Below, piece by piece: positions 9,399-18,378 of a stretch of DNA of 38,295 nucleotides (positions are counted from its first letter, which is position 1; every line of letters starts with the position of its first letter). The notes beneath the pieces were generated by a model, which saw only the letters and a program-made list of their open reading frames with translations, had not been told where the DNA came from and searched no databases. Origin of the DNA: an uncultured Planctomycetaceae bacterium. Lineage in GTDB: Bacteria > Planctomycetota > Planctomycetia > Planctomycetales > Planctomycetaceae. Made by a program: the position numbers and the translations under genes. The stretch lies in the NCBI GenBank assembly GCA_937919915.1, contig CALFOL010000429.1:1-38295 (forward strand). The letters run 5' to 3'.

Positions 9399-10466
9399 CT
9401 ACAGAATTTCCAGAGTGGGAGCCGCTGGAGTTTCGAGCAGATTGCGAGCGATCTGCATCGCCACATTCTGACAAACAGCCAGCAACGCGTCGCGGGAAGG
9501 GCTGTCGTCTTTCAACAGATCCATCATCTTGCCAGCGTCTCCGTACTTGCGAATCGTGGCGTCGATAGGCACTTCTCCCAGAAACGGCAACTTCAGTTCT
9601 TCAGCCACCCGTTTGGCGCCGCCACGACCGAAGATTTCGCCGGACATGTTTTCCACCATGCCCAGCACGGGCACGTTTACCTTCTGATACATGTCCACGG
9701 CTTTGATGGCATCCAGCAGCGCGACTTGTTGCGGCGTGCAGACGATGACAGCTCCAGCGAGACCAACCTGTTGAGACAGCGTTAATGAAACATCGCCGGT
9801 ACCAGGAGGCAGATCGATGACCAGGTAGTCCAATTCGCCCCAGTCAGTGTCTTTCAGAAACTGCGTCAGAGCTTTGTGCAGCATCGGCCCACGCCAGACC
9901 ACCGACTGACCTTCTGCGATGAAGAAGCCCATCGACATCAGCTTCAAGCCGTCAACGTCGATTGGTTCCATGCGAGCGAACTTTTGTCCGTCGCCAGCCA
10001 CATGTTCTGTCGCTGCAGGTTGTCCGGAAGCTCCCAGCATATGAGGAATGCTGGGGCCGTACACGTCGGCATCCATCAAGCCGACTTTGCAGCCGAACGA
10101 ATGCAGTCCGCAAGCCAGGGCCGCAGCGACTGTGCTTTTCCCAACGCCTCCCTTGCCACTGCCGACGGCGATTACGTTGTGGACTTTCAGGCCGATGCGT
10201 CCGCCGGAATTCTTACCGCGCACTTTCGCTTCGATTTGCACATCCAGCGTCTGGCCGGGTTCCACAGCAACAGCCACTTTGTCGCTGACGAGTTTTTTGA
10301 GGCGATGGGAATTAGGGTATAGGGGCGTAGGGAGCTCAAGCCGGACAACATATGTGGTTCCGGTTAACTGAACATCTGCGATCATGTGCAGATCGCCGAG
10401 TGTCCTGCCGATTTCGGGATCGATGACCTGAGATGCCAAAGCGCGAATGTCGTCGACGGATGCCAT
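9399..10466 (-). CDS. mrp: Mrp/ApbC-type P-loop iron-sulfur carrier ATPase
   Basis: A 355-residue member of the Mrp/NBP35 family of P-loop ATPases that carry and deliver Fe-S clusters. The N-terminal 1-80 is a MIP18/DUF59 domain (D-P-E-I-G at 16-20). The nucleotide-binding domain has the deviant Walker A G-S-G-K-G-G-V-G-K-S (102-111), D-A-D-V-Y-G-P-S (132-139), and D-L-P-P-G-T-G-D (218-225). The CxxC usually found just after V-E-N-M-S is absent: here V-E-N-M-S275-G-E-I-F-G-R-G-G runs straight on with no cysteine. It starts the operon with the downstream sufE-sufS fusion, which supports a role in Fe-S assembly. Confidence 0.93.
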   Translation of the reverse strand: MASVDDIRALASQVIDPEIGRTLGDLHMIADVQLTGTTYVVRLELPTPLYPNSHRLKKLVSDKVAVAVEPGQTLDVQIEAKVRGKNSGGRIGLKVHNVIAVGSGKGGVGKSTVAAALACGLHSFGCKVGLMDADVYGPSIPHMLGASGQPAATEHVAGDGQKFARMEPIDVDGLKLMSMGFFIAEGQSVVWRGPMLHKALTQFLKDTDWGELDYLVIDLPPGTGDVSLTLSQQVGLAGAVIVCTPQQVALLDAIKAVDMYQKVNVPVLGMVENMSGEIFGRGGAKRVAEELKLPFLGEVPIDATIRKYGDAGKMMDLLKDDSPSRDALLAVCQNVAMQIARNLLETPAAPTLEIL

Positions 10467-10729
10467 GGAGAAGTTTCGGGAAAGCTGAGAACGAAGCGTG
10501 GAAAACCGAGCAAACGCTCAGCGGACAGCCTTCATCCTACGCCCCTCGGGCAACAGTTCAACAGTCGCAGTCCGGGAACTCCGGCGTTTCGTCGAACCGA
10601 GATTCATTGGACGCTCTCTTTTCCTGCATCAAAGAACGACAGCGGGAAGACCTTACGCCCAGGTGTCGGTTTGTGGTTCGTTCATCGTGATGGGCAGGAT
10701 GCGAAGGCGAAGGCGGAAGGCTCTGCAGC

Positions 10730-11170
10730 TTAACTAGTTCCGGCAAGTTCCGAAGTCCGGGTCCGCTTTGACTTCCGGGTCTCTTTTTCGATCGCGAAGC
10801 CAACCGGTGTATCGTCGTCCTCGTGACCGTTGTAGTTGATCGTGATTTCCTGGCCCGCCGCAATGTCTCGCACAGCCGTATAGACTTTCGTTTGACGTCC
10901 GACATCGTCATAACGGGCGTTCGGCGAGTAAGAATGGTTGTACATCGAGCCAAATCCGAGGGCGAGTGCCACTTTTCCGTCGCCCCACTCGAAGACATAC
11001 TGCTGCAGGAATTCTCCAGCCTGGCCCCCCAAAATGTCCGCAGCGGGCATCACTAAAACTGGGACACGTTCAAATTCTGTGCCCGCCGGAATGAATGCTG
11101 TCGCGAAGACTCCGCGACCTTTGCGTGCAGTATATTTGACTTCAATCAGTGAAGAAGGCTGGATTGGCAT
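10730..11170 (-). CDS. SET-domain protein, putative protein-lysine methyltransferase
   Basis: A 146-residue protein that is essentially a bare SET domain. Motifs in order: G-R-G-V-F-A-T (18-24) for the SAM-binding start, Y-N-H-S-Y-S-P-N (77-84), matching the N-H-S-x-x-P-N motif of SET enzymes, and G-Q-E-I-T-I-N-Y (106-113), matching G-E-E-L-x-x-x-Y. There is no cysteine-rich post-SET segment; the tail is basic (K-E-T-R-K-S-K-R-T-R). By family it would use S-adenosylmethionine to methylate a lysine on a protein; the target is unknown. It is upstream of mrp on the same strand but 263 bp away, and diverges from the kinase gene. Confidence 0.85.
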   Translation of the reverse strand: MPIQPSSLIEVKYTARKGRGVFATAFIPAGTEFERVPVLVMPAADILGGQAGEFLQQYVFEWGDGKVALALGFGSMYNHSYSPNARYDDVGRQTKVYTAVRDIAAGQEITINYNGHEDDDTPVGFAIEKETRKSKRTRTSELAGTS

Positions 11171-11319
11171 ACGAGGTTAGTCGGTCTGAAATTGAGGAAC
11201 AGTGTTGACGGCGAAGATGTATAAAGAATTATTCCCGGTTCGCAAGGCGTTTGTGGCAAACAATGATATTTTCCGTAGCATAGTGTCTCTGACGCTCGCA
11301 TCCAGCTGAGGCTACGTTT

Positions 11320-13023
11320 ATGCATCCGGATAAAATCGGTCCCTATCTGATCGATCGAAAAATCGGTTCAGGGGGAATGGGAAATGTTTACCTCGGCATC
11401 CACGAAGTCACTCGGCAACAAGTTGCCGTGAAGGTGCTGCCCGCTTCGATGGCGCGGGAAGAAGGATTCGTCCTGCGGTTCTCACGCGAGATTCAGGCCA
11501 TGCGAAAGCTCAGCAATGACCACATCGTTCAACTGTTCGAAGACGGGAATGCTGAGGACGGAAGCTATTACTATTCAATGGAATTCGTCGATGGCGAGAC
11601 GCTGACATCGCTTGTCCAGCGCCGCAAGCGTCTGCCCTGGCAGGAAGTCGTTGAGATTACACTGCAGATCGCATCTGCTTTGAAGGCCGCCCATGATGCT
11701 GGAATCGTTCATCGAGATCTGAAGCCGTCCAACCTGATGGTTAGCAAAGATGGCGATATCAAACTGGCCGACTTCGGCGTCGCCCATGTCTTTGCCACGA
11801 CACGCCTGACCCGCACCGGTGGAGTCGTGGGCACGGCAGAATATATGTCGCCCGAACAGGCGCGGGGCAAGCAGGCGTCAAAACGCAGCGACCTGTATTC
11901 TCTGGGTGCTGTGATGTACGTAATGTTGACGGGGAAGCCGCCATTTACCGGCAAACTGGCCAGCGATATTCTGCACCAGCACCAGTTCTCGCAATTCGCC
12001 AAGCCCAGCCATTATGTGCCCGAACTACCAAGAATGCTGGAAGAATTCGTCTGCACACTGCTGGAAAAGAAACCTGAGGATCGTTTTCCGGATGCGCTGG
12101 TTCTGATTCGAAAACTGAAGAACGCTCGCAGTCTGATTGAATACAAAGACGAAGCGGCCAAAGCCGAATTCGCGGTGACATCGACGTCGGATCATACGGC
12201 GATTCTGGCGTCTGATCGCACACGGGGACCCGGCAGCGGCCAGGTTCTACCGGCTGACGACCGCGGTACGGCGACGATGATTCGCGACGTGATGCGTAAG
12301 GAAATCGACGAGCGTATGCAGAAGTCTGCGCTGGCGAAGTTCTTCGACAACACGATTGTTCTGATCACATCGTTCGCACTGGTCATCGCCGCGGGATTTT
12401 ATCTGTCCAGAACAACAGTTCCCGATCCCGGTGAACGATTTGCTCAGGTAGAAAGGGTCATGACGGCCAAAGCGGGAGTCGCATGGATTCGAGCACGACA
12501 CGATATTATTGAACCGCTGTTAAAAGAGGACGAGCTACCAGCGGAACAGCGTGAACAACTGCAATTCTGGGAACAACAGGCGGATCAGTTCGAATTCTGC
12601 CGCAGTCTAAAAGTCTCGGCCCCTTCGGAAGCCTCGCAGCAGTCTGAAGTTCAGCGACTGGTGCGTCGTGCATTTGACCACTACGCAGCGGGTGACCCGG
12701 TGGCTGCCTGTCGACAAATGGAAGCCGTGACTGCCATTCTACAGGGGCAGGAAAAGTATGCGTATCTGACCGACTTTGTGGCGACAACATTGTCCAACTG
12801 GGCCGGCACGGGTAACGAGCAGGTTCGCAGATCGCTGGTAACGGAGTTGATGGAAACGGCCCGACAGCTTTCGAAGAGCGATGGTGCGCAAGCGATCTCG
12901 CTGCTGAAGTCCACGTTGCTGCTATACGGAGATGACATGGCAGTGGATGACGAAATCAAGCAACTGAAGAATCTGCTGGGCGAATTGAATACGAACGAAG
13001 CGGAGCCAAGTACTGGCGAGTGA
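11320..13023 (+). CDS. Membrane-anchored PknB-type serine/threonine protein kinase
   Basis: A Hanks-type kinase domain at residues 8-275: glycine loop G-S-G-G-M-G (16-21), ATP lysine K38 in V-A-V-K-V-L, catalytic loop H131-R-D133-L-K-P-S-N, D151-F-G, and G-T-A-E-Y-M-S-P-E (171-179). All catalytic residues are present. A juxtamembrane stretch follows, then one transmembrane helix at about 344-362, leaving about 205 residues outside the membrane. That part is helical and charged, with no PASTA, WD or TPR motif clear by eye. GAGG lies about 10 bp before the ATG. No substrate or partner phosphatase is adjacent. The gene ends 57 bp before a strong terminator. Confidence 0.95.
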   Translation: MHPDKIGPYLIDRKIGSGGMGNVYLGIHEVTRQQVAVKVLPASMAREEGFVLRFSREIQAMRKLSNDHIVQLFEDGNAEDGSYYYSMEFVDGETLTSLVQRRKRLPWQEVVEITLQIASALKAAHDAGIVHRDLKPSNLMVSKDGDIKLADFGVAHVFATTRLTRTGGVVGTAEYMSPEQARGKQASKRSDLYSLGAVMYVMLTGKPPFTGKLASDILHQHQFSQFAKPSHYVPELPRMLEEFVCTLLEKKPEDRFPDALVLIRKLKNARSLIEYKDEAAKAEFAVTSTSDHTAILASDRTRGPGSGQVLPADDRGTATMIRDVMRKEIDERMQKSALAKFFDNTIVLITSFALVIAAGFYLSRTTVPDPGERFAQVERVMTAKAGVAWIRARHDIIEPLLKEDELPAEQREQLQFWEQQADQFEFCRSLKVSAPSEASQQSEVQRLVRRAFDHYAAGDPVAACRQMEAVTAILQGQEKYAYLTDFVATTLSNWAGTGNEQVRRSLVTELMETARQLSKSDGAQAISLLKSTLLLYGDDMAVDDEIKQLKNLLGELNTNEAEPSTGE

Positions 13024-13080
13024 ACGAGAGGCCGTCATGTAATCCCGTCCGCCGGTGTCGGCGGGACCACGGCAACGTAA

Positions 13081-13121
13081 AAAGCCCGCGTGTGGGCTCA
13101 CACGAGGGCTTTGATTTTTAT
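13081..13121. terminator. Bidirectional rho-independent terminator
   Basis: Arms AAAGCCCGCGTGTG (13081-13094) and CACACGAGGGCTTT (13099-13112) pair over 14 bp with one mismatch around a GGCT loop. The stem is flanked by an A-run on the left and a T-rich run on the right. It lies between the converging kinase gene and DUF1571 gene and can end both. A second GC hairpin (GTCCGCC/GGCGGGAC) sits just before it at about 13046-13068. Confidence 0.88.
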
Positions 13122-13149
13122 TGTTGTTTCGCCTTCGGCCCCACCTGGT

Positions 13150-14151
13150 TTACATGCGGTACTTTGGGTTCTCGCGACTGAAATCCGCTACCGCCAGTTC
13201 GGAATTCATGTCGAGTTTCGTGAACGAGTAGTTTTCGATCAGAGTGGCTTTGTCAAGTTCCTCTTCGGAAAGCTCTTCTCCATCCGTTGCCCAGGTGAAG
13301 TTCCGTACCATCAGTGGGATGTGTCGTCGAGAGTCGACCAGCAGAATGCTCTTGCGATAGGCCGCATTGAATTTGGGATCCTCGTACGTCAGTAGAAAAC
13401 GATAGCATTGGTGGCCGTCGAATTCATCATTCGTCAGTCGAACACAGTTGACACCATGGCCCCGTTTCAGATCTTCCTGTCGGTGAGCAAGGATTTGTTC
13501 GATCATTCCCAGTACACCGGCTTCGGTGATGGGGTATCGAGTTTCGGCCTTGGCGAGGCCGCAGGTCGGATCAACGCGGACCGCTGGCAGAAAGCGTCTG
13601 ATGCCGCCGAATTTGACCACCATGCAACCATCTTCATAGGCATCGCTAAACAGAACCTGACGCCCGCGATCACCGGTTTGCCAGTTCATGTAAACCGCGA
13701 AGTTCGGCAGATGTTGTACCTTCATGGCGATTGATTGCTGCTCTTTCATATCGCCATCGATGCGCTCTTCACGGTGAAAGTTCACGGTGTAGTCGTTGAG
13801 GCTTTTCATATAGCGAGCACCATCCTGCAGCAACAGTACGCAGAATTTGATGGTCTCCATGTTCGACAACACGCCGCCCTGTGCGGGGGAAGATGTCTCG
13901 GTGGCAGCCGTTGTGGTGTTATTGGCCGATTGTTCGGCCTGAGTTGCCGGGGTGACGTTGGCGTCTGGAGCGACGGGAACGTCGGATTGATCGATTACGT
14001 AAGCAGCTGGTGGGGGATCATAGTTGACAAGATCTTCACCAGCCGGAACCGGATCGAAGCTGGAATAGAGAATGGCAACACTGAATACGGTGACGCATGC
14101 AGCCAGCATGTTTCGTCGACCTGATGAAGTTCCTGAGCTGGGTCGCGGCAT
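13150..14151 (-). CDS. DUF1571 domain protein
   Basis: A 333-residue envelope protein. A basic N-terminus and hydrophobic segment at about 13-32 give a signal peptide or anchor. Residues 35-90 are a low-complexity Pro/Thr/Ala/Ser linker. The DUF1571 domain, widespread in planctomycetes, covers about 95-325 and includes the typical Y-T-V-N-F-H-R-E-E-R-I-D-G stretch, R-F-L-P-A-V-R and a Y-P-I-T-E-A-G segment. The family is thought to resemble LolA/outer-membrane lipoprotein carrier folds, but no activity is established. It converges on the kinase gene and shares its terminator. Confidence 0.85.
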   Translation of the reverse strand: MPRPSSGTSSGRRNMLAACVTVFSVAILYSSFDPVPAGEDLVNYDPPPAAYVIDQSDVPVAPDANVTPATQAEQSANNTTTAATETSSPAQGGVLSNMETIKFCVLLLQDGARYMKSLNDYTVNFHREERIDGDMKEQQSIAMKVQHLPNFAVYMNWQTGDRGRQVLFSDAYEDGCMVVKFGGIRRFLPAVRVDPTCGLAKAETRYPITEAGVLGMIEQILAHRQEDLKRGHGVNCVRLTNDEFDGHQCYRFLLTYEDPKFNAAYRKSILLVDSRRHIPLMVRNFTWATDGEELSEEELDKATLIENYSFTKLDMNSELAVADFSRENPKYRM

Positions 14152-14745
14152 CTAGTGATTACCTCTTGCGAAAGTGTCCACGGACGTTAACCAGATTTTG
14201 GTGAGGACTTTGAAGAACGTATGGACGAAGTGGGATTCGGACGGGAAGTCATGCTCTGATCCTTCAGAGTTGCTCTTTGTCACCGGACTCCCTTCCGCTA
14301 AGAGTGTGCGTGCTGTTGTGCTGAATTGCGGAATTTTTAATTCGCCAAGTGTCTTAATCCCAAAGACAATCTGTGCGCGCAATGTCTGTAGCGATGCTCA
14401 TGACTGAGTAGTCAGGGCAAAACCAGACTCCTGTATGACGTTGCGTTGGTTAGAAAGGGTTTTCCACGTCGCAGCAAGCCTTTTGATCGTCGATGCGCTG
14501 GGCTCGAAAATCACGCATTGGCAAAGTCTGCCGAAGTTTACCAGGACACCTCGGCTGCTGAAGTCAAAGACTCCGTACGCGATAGAGTCTACCCGTCCGT
14601 TCGTTGACGACGGTGCCGCACAGTTCTCCCATTTCCCTTAATCATCCCTTTGGATGGAGCGGCTGCATTTGCTGGTTTCTTCAGCGAATCTTTTCGCAAT
14701 CACCGAATGCACGATTGACAGGAATGTCGTGCGGACAGGCACGCG
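14152..14745. other. Long intergenic stretch upstream of the DUF1571 gene
   Basis: About 590 bp with no convincing gene. Short frames on both strands (14152-14382 minus, 14174-14407 plus, 14435-14641 plus) overlap each other and have random-looking composition. The part next to 14151 presumably holds the promoter of the DUF1571 gene. No terminator with a T-tract, tRNA or repeat was recognised. Confidence 0.4.
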
Positions 14746-15795
14746 TTAACCCCGCATCACAGGCCAGACATCGACGTGCTGCTCTCCCCGATAAATCTGA
14801 ATTTCACGGTGCATCAGCAGCGAGTGATCCGAATACCCGACGGCTAATGTCACGTTGTTACCGATTTTGAGGTCCTGTGCGTCCCCCTCCAAGGACAAAA
14901 CGGTGTGTTCTGCGCTCAGGCTTTTCACGGTGGCTCCCGGAATTCCGAGGACTTCCGGTGGATGAAGCACCGGGTTGATCGCTTTGCGACCGCAATTCAG
15001 GACTGCCTGAACCAGTGAGGGCCGTGAGACCACCTCAGCGACGACAGTTAGCGCCGGTGAGGTCCCGCTGAGTCCGCATTGCTGCTGGTAAAACAGGTCT
15101 CCGAAAATTCCTCCCCCCGCCTGCAATTCGGTGACAGCCGGATGAAGCCCCGCAGTCGCGAACGTGCCGCTTCCGCCAGCGCTGACGATGTCACACCGAA
15201 TTCCCTGGCGAATTATTTCGTCTCGAGTCTGCTGGAGAGCGTTCATCGAATCAAGCACCGCCGTTCGTTTTTCTTCGACGTCGGGCACTGCTGCCAAGTG
15301 GCCCTCATACCCCATGATTCCGACGACTTCGATGCCCGGAAGCCGATTTGCAGCAACGGCGAGTTGCGTTGCGTCGACGCGTGGGCGGCAGCCGGTGCGG
15401 CCCATTCCAACGTCGATGTCAATCAGGATGCGGAAACTTGTGCCGTGCCGCTGAGCCGTTTGGCTGTAGAGTTCCGCATGCACAAAATGATCCACGGTGA
15501 CCAGCAGTTCCGTTTTCCGTGTTGCTGCGGCCAGACGATCCAGATCAGCCGTGGCGGCGACCAGGTGAGCCAGCAGAACCGATGGGATTCCTGCGTCGGC
15601 CATGACATCAACTTCAAAGACGTTCGCCGCTGTTACACCGCAGGCTCCCAGTTTGACCAGGGTCCGCGCGATGTGTGGCTGACAATGTGCCTTGATGTGT
15701 GGTCGCCATAACTTTCCGAGCGCCGCAATGTCCGACGCTAACCGCTGCGCGTTTCGCTCCATGACGTCCAGGTCGAGCCGAAGTTCTGCTGACAT
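14746..15795 (-). CDS. DSD1/D-threonine aldolase-like PLP enzyme (alanine racemase fold)
   Basis: A 349-residue fold-type III PLP enzyme: alanine-racemase-like barrel at about 5-240 and a C-terminal beta domain. The PLP lysine is K35 in W-R-P-H-I-K-A-H, matching the R-P-H-x-K-x-H of the D-threonine aldolase/D-serine dehydratase family. D-V-G-M-G-R-T-G-C (about 128-136) and G-Y-E-G-H-L are also family-like, and S-A-G-G-S-G-T-F is a phosphate-binding loop. Characterised members use a metal bound by a C-terminal H-x-C motif. Here the matching place reads S-D-H-S-L-L-M-H, keeping His but not Cys, so the exact reaction on a D-hydroxy amino acid is uncertain. It is 90 bp downstream of the redoxin gene. 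Confidence 0.82.
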   Translation of the reverse strand: MSAELRLDLDVMERNAQRLASDIAALGKLWRPHIKAHCQPHIARTLVKLGACGVTAANVFEVDVMADAGIPSVLLAHLVAATADLDRLAAATRKTELLVTVDHFVHAELYSQTAQRHGTSFRILIDIDVGMGRTGCRPRVDATQLAVAANRLPGIEVVGIMGYEGHLAAVPDVEEKRTAVLDSMNALQQTRDEIIRQGIRCDIVSAGGSGTFATAGLHPAVTELQAGGGIFGDLFYQQQCGLSGTSPALTVVAEVVSRPSLVQAVLNCGRKAINPVLHPPEVLGIPGATVKSLSAEHTVLSLEGDAQDLKIGNNVTLAVGYSDHSLLMHREIQIYRGEQHVDVWPVMRG

Positions 15796-15885
15796 TCCGT
15801 TTACCGTTCGGGGATCGGTACCAACAATCGTGGTGCCGTTGAGATTGTTTCGATCGAGATTGTTCGCAGGCAGGCATCCAGCGAA

Positions 15886-18180
15886 TCAACTCTGGTCCTG
15901 TTGCAGGAGTCGTTTGGCTTCTTTCAATACGAAGTCCGGATCCATGAAGGGTTCGTAGCTGATGTCCTGCCAACGGATCAGGCCGTCCGCATCAATCACG
16001 AACGTGCCGTGCAGTGGCTGTTTTTCGAAGTCGTCATAGCAGCGATAGCTCTTGAAGACGTTCAGTTCCGCATCTGATACCAGCGGAAACGGAAACCCTT
16101 CTTTGAGGTCCTTGTACGCGTCGCCAAGTACCGGCTGAGCGTCTGTACTGATCGCAACAATTTCGAAGCCTGCTGCCTTGAAGGCTTCGGCCTTCGGAGC
16201 GAACTTCTGCAGTTGCTGAGCACAGTGCAGACATCCCGCTCCGAGGTAAAAAACAGCTACCACCGGCTTACCCCGAAACTCAGTCAGGGACCTCTGTTGG
16301 TTCTGCACATCAGCCAGAGACCATTCTGCAGCCGCAACAGGCTGCCAGCGAAGTGGCCCCAGTGCATCCAATGGCGGCCGAGCGCCGATGTCGGCAGGAA
16401 ATTGACGCGACGTCGTCCAGTTTTCCTCCCAGCCCAGCTCTTTTGCGATCGGCGTCAGTCGGCTGAAGGCAGGCGTGCTGAGATCAATTTCTGACGACTG
16501 ATTGCGAAGTTCTTCAAACGCCTTTTTCGCTTCAGGCTTTTTATTGGCTGCCCACAGAGTCTCCACCTGAGCTGCCAGCGGACGCGTTTCGTTTTTGTTG
16601 GTTTGGACGTGATCGGCAATCTTCTTGATGGCGTCGTCAACTTTGCCCGCTTTGATCATTATCGCGACCTGTTCTTCGACGGGAACGCCCGTCGATTTCT
16701 TGAACAAGGCGAGGGCCTCATCGATTTTTCCACTATTGGCCGCTATGCGTCCGTCGATTTCGTCAATCGCTTTTTCGTGACCCTTCACATCGCCCAGCAA
16801 CGTCGCTTCCGCGGCTTTACGCGCTTTCTCGACATCTTTGTCGTTCTTCTTTTCTTTCTGAGCCGTCTGTGCGGCCTTATCGCCAGCGGCCGTACGTTCC
16901 GCCTTCTTCGTATCCAGGTTTGTCTGCAGTTGCAGGCGAATTTCCATCGCTTTGTCCAGTTGTCCTGTAGCAACCAGGGCTGCGGCCAGATAACGGTCAC
17001 GCTTCAGGTCTTCGTTTTTGTCGCCGGACTTTTCCAGATAGGGCGTCTCACAAAGTCGGACAAATTCGGCATGCAGTTCGAATATTCGCAGGACATCCAT
17101 TAACCGCTCGCGGCCATATTTGTAGCTGCCTGATTTATCGATGTCGTTGTACTTCGGATGGCGTGGCATCTGAATCATGTTCTGTGCCAGATCGATGGCG
17201 TCACCAACGCGACCGATGTGCACCATGTTGCGTATGCACCATTCGTTGTTGTGAGCGAAGTTATGAATCTGATCCGGCAGCACCTGATCTTTCATCATAT
17301 GCGCATGATCGACGCGGGCGGAGGCTTCCTGTTGATAGACCGCATCGTGATATCGCTTTAGCCGAGAGTAGATGTGTCCAGGCATGTGCCACATGTGGGC
17401 GATGGAGGGTGCCGCCAGTCCGCACCGAGCGGCAGATTCCAGTGCGAGTTCCGACTTCTTCGTGTCCCAGAGATGAATTCTGTAGTGATGCACGGAATGC
17501 AGTGGTTCACGATCAAGAATATCCTGAATCATCGCATCCACGGCCAGGTAACTCGCCTGTTTGTTGCCATCCCGCCGTGCGGACCACAGGAATTCGCATA
17601 GAAATGCTTTGGCTTCGAGGTCGGCGGGAAACTCGATGACCAGGTCATCGAGTTTGCTGACGTATTTTTCGGACCGCTTGGTTTTGTCTTCGGTACTCTC
17701 CGATTTTGCCTCGGAATATTCGTGAAACGCTTCGATGTACAATCGCTCGCGGCGAGACGTTTTGTCTTTGCGGTCCATTGCTTCCTTGATGAATCCTTTT
17801 GCCCTGGCTTCGCTCTTTCTGTTCGACATCGCCATGCCCCAATAAGCAATCGCACAGTCCGGATCCAGCATGGCAGCCTGGCGGAACGAGCGTTCTGATT
17901 CGAAGTACCAGAAACCATGCAGCTGAGCGACTCCCTGTCGTACGAAAGCTTTGGCCTCATCAGAACTTGATGTCACATCGAATGTCGTCGTGCCCAGGCC
18001 GTCTATCAGATAGGCTGCCTGTCGAGGCCCCTCGTTGAAGACTTCACCGTGCGAGGAATGTCCTTCCGCCGGATCTGCCGCCGCAGAATCTTTCGCATCC
18101 GCTGCGGTGAGGTCAGGAATTGGAACGAACGCGAGGAGCAGCACGGCAGGCAGGAACTGACGGGGAGAAAGGAGGATCAT
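15886..18180 (-). CDS. Secreted TPR-repeat protein with C-terminal AhpC/TSA-type redoxin domain
   Basis: A 764-residue exported protein. The ATG at 18180 is preferred over one at 18255 because it puts a clean signal peptide at the very N-terminus (cleavage after about 25). Residues 70-600 are helical with TPR-like units (for example S-F-R-Q-A-A-M-L-D-P-D-C-A-I-A-Y-W-G) and a charged Lys/Glu/Ala-rich segment at about 425-460. The last 130 residues are a peroxiredoxin/TlpA-like domain: F-R-G-K-P-V-V-A-V-F-Y, then G-A-G-C650-L-H-C653 and a later G-T-F-V-I-D-A-D-G. The CxxC suggests thiol-disulfide chemistry outside the cytoplasm. The TPR part could bind partner proteins, but no partner is shown. 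Confidence 0.85.
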   Translation of the reverse strand: MILLSPRQFLPAVLLLAFVPIPDLTAADAKDSAAADPAEGHSSHGEVFNEGPRQAAYLIDGLGTTTFDVTSSSDEAKAFVRQGVAQLHGFWYFESERSFRQAAMLDPDCAIAYWGMAMSNRKSEARAKGFIKEAMDRKDKTSRRERLYIEAFHEYSEAKSESTEDKTKRSEKYVSKLDDLVIEFPADLEAKAFLCEFLWSARRDGNKQASYLAVDAMIQDILDREPLHSVHHYRIHLWDTKKSELALESAARCGLAAPSIAHMWHMPGHIYSRLKRYHDAVYQQEASARVDHAHMMKDQVLPDQIHNFAHNNEWCIRNMVHIGRVGDAIDLAQNMIQMPRHPKYNDIDKSGSYKYGRERLMDVLRIFELHAEFVRLCETPYLEKSGDKNEDLKRDRYLAAALVATGQLDKAMEIRLQLQTNLDTKKAERTAAGDKAAQTAQKEKKNDKDVEKARKAAEATLLGDVKGHEKAIDEIDGRIAANSGKIDEALALFKKSTGVPVEEQVAIMIKAGKVDDAIKKIADHVQTNKNETRPLAAQVETLWAANKKPEAKKAFEELRNQSSEIDLSTPAFSRLTPIAKELGWEENWTTSRQFPADIGARPPLDALGPLRWQPVAAAEWSLADVQNQQRSLTEFRGKPVVAVFYLGAGCLHCAQQLQKFAPKAEAFKAAGFEIVAISTDAQPVLGDAYKDLKEGFPFPLVSDAELNVFKSYRCYDDFEKQPLHGTFVIDADGLIRWQDISYEPFMDPDFVLKEAKRLLQQDQS

Positions 18181-18378
18181 GTGTATCTCGGGCAAAAGTG
18201 AGAAACTGGTGGCAGGGATGCTATTTTGCCCGGGAGTGAGCGACTCGGCAAGCATCGAGTGAGAATCAGCTGACTTCTTTGCCGGAACGCCGGCCTCATG
18301 ATTGGATGCGGTGCGTTCGTCCGTTAGTCTGCCGACTTACAAATTTCAGTTTCGCTCACGTCTGGTCTGTTTCCACAC

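Noticed and set aside
8832-9785. 317-codon plus-strand frame
   Set aside because: Antisense to the sufES fusion and mrp genes, which carry full catalytic motifs; its product has no recognisable domain.
15079-15711. 210-codon plus-strand frame
   Set aside because: Antisense to the DSD1-like gene, which has the PLP-lysine motif.
16603-17103. 166-codon plus-strand frame
   Set aside because: Antisense to the TPR-redoxin gene; hydrophobic only because of complementary charged codons.
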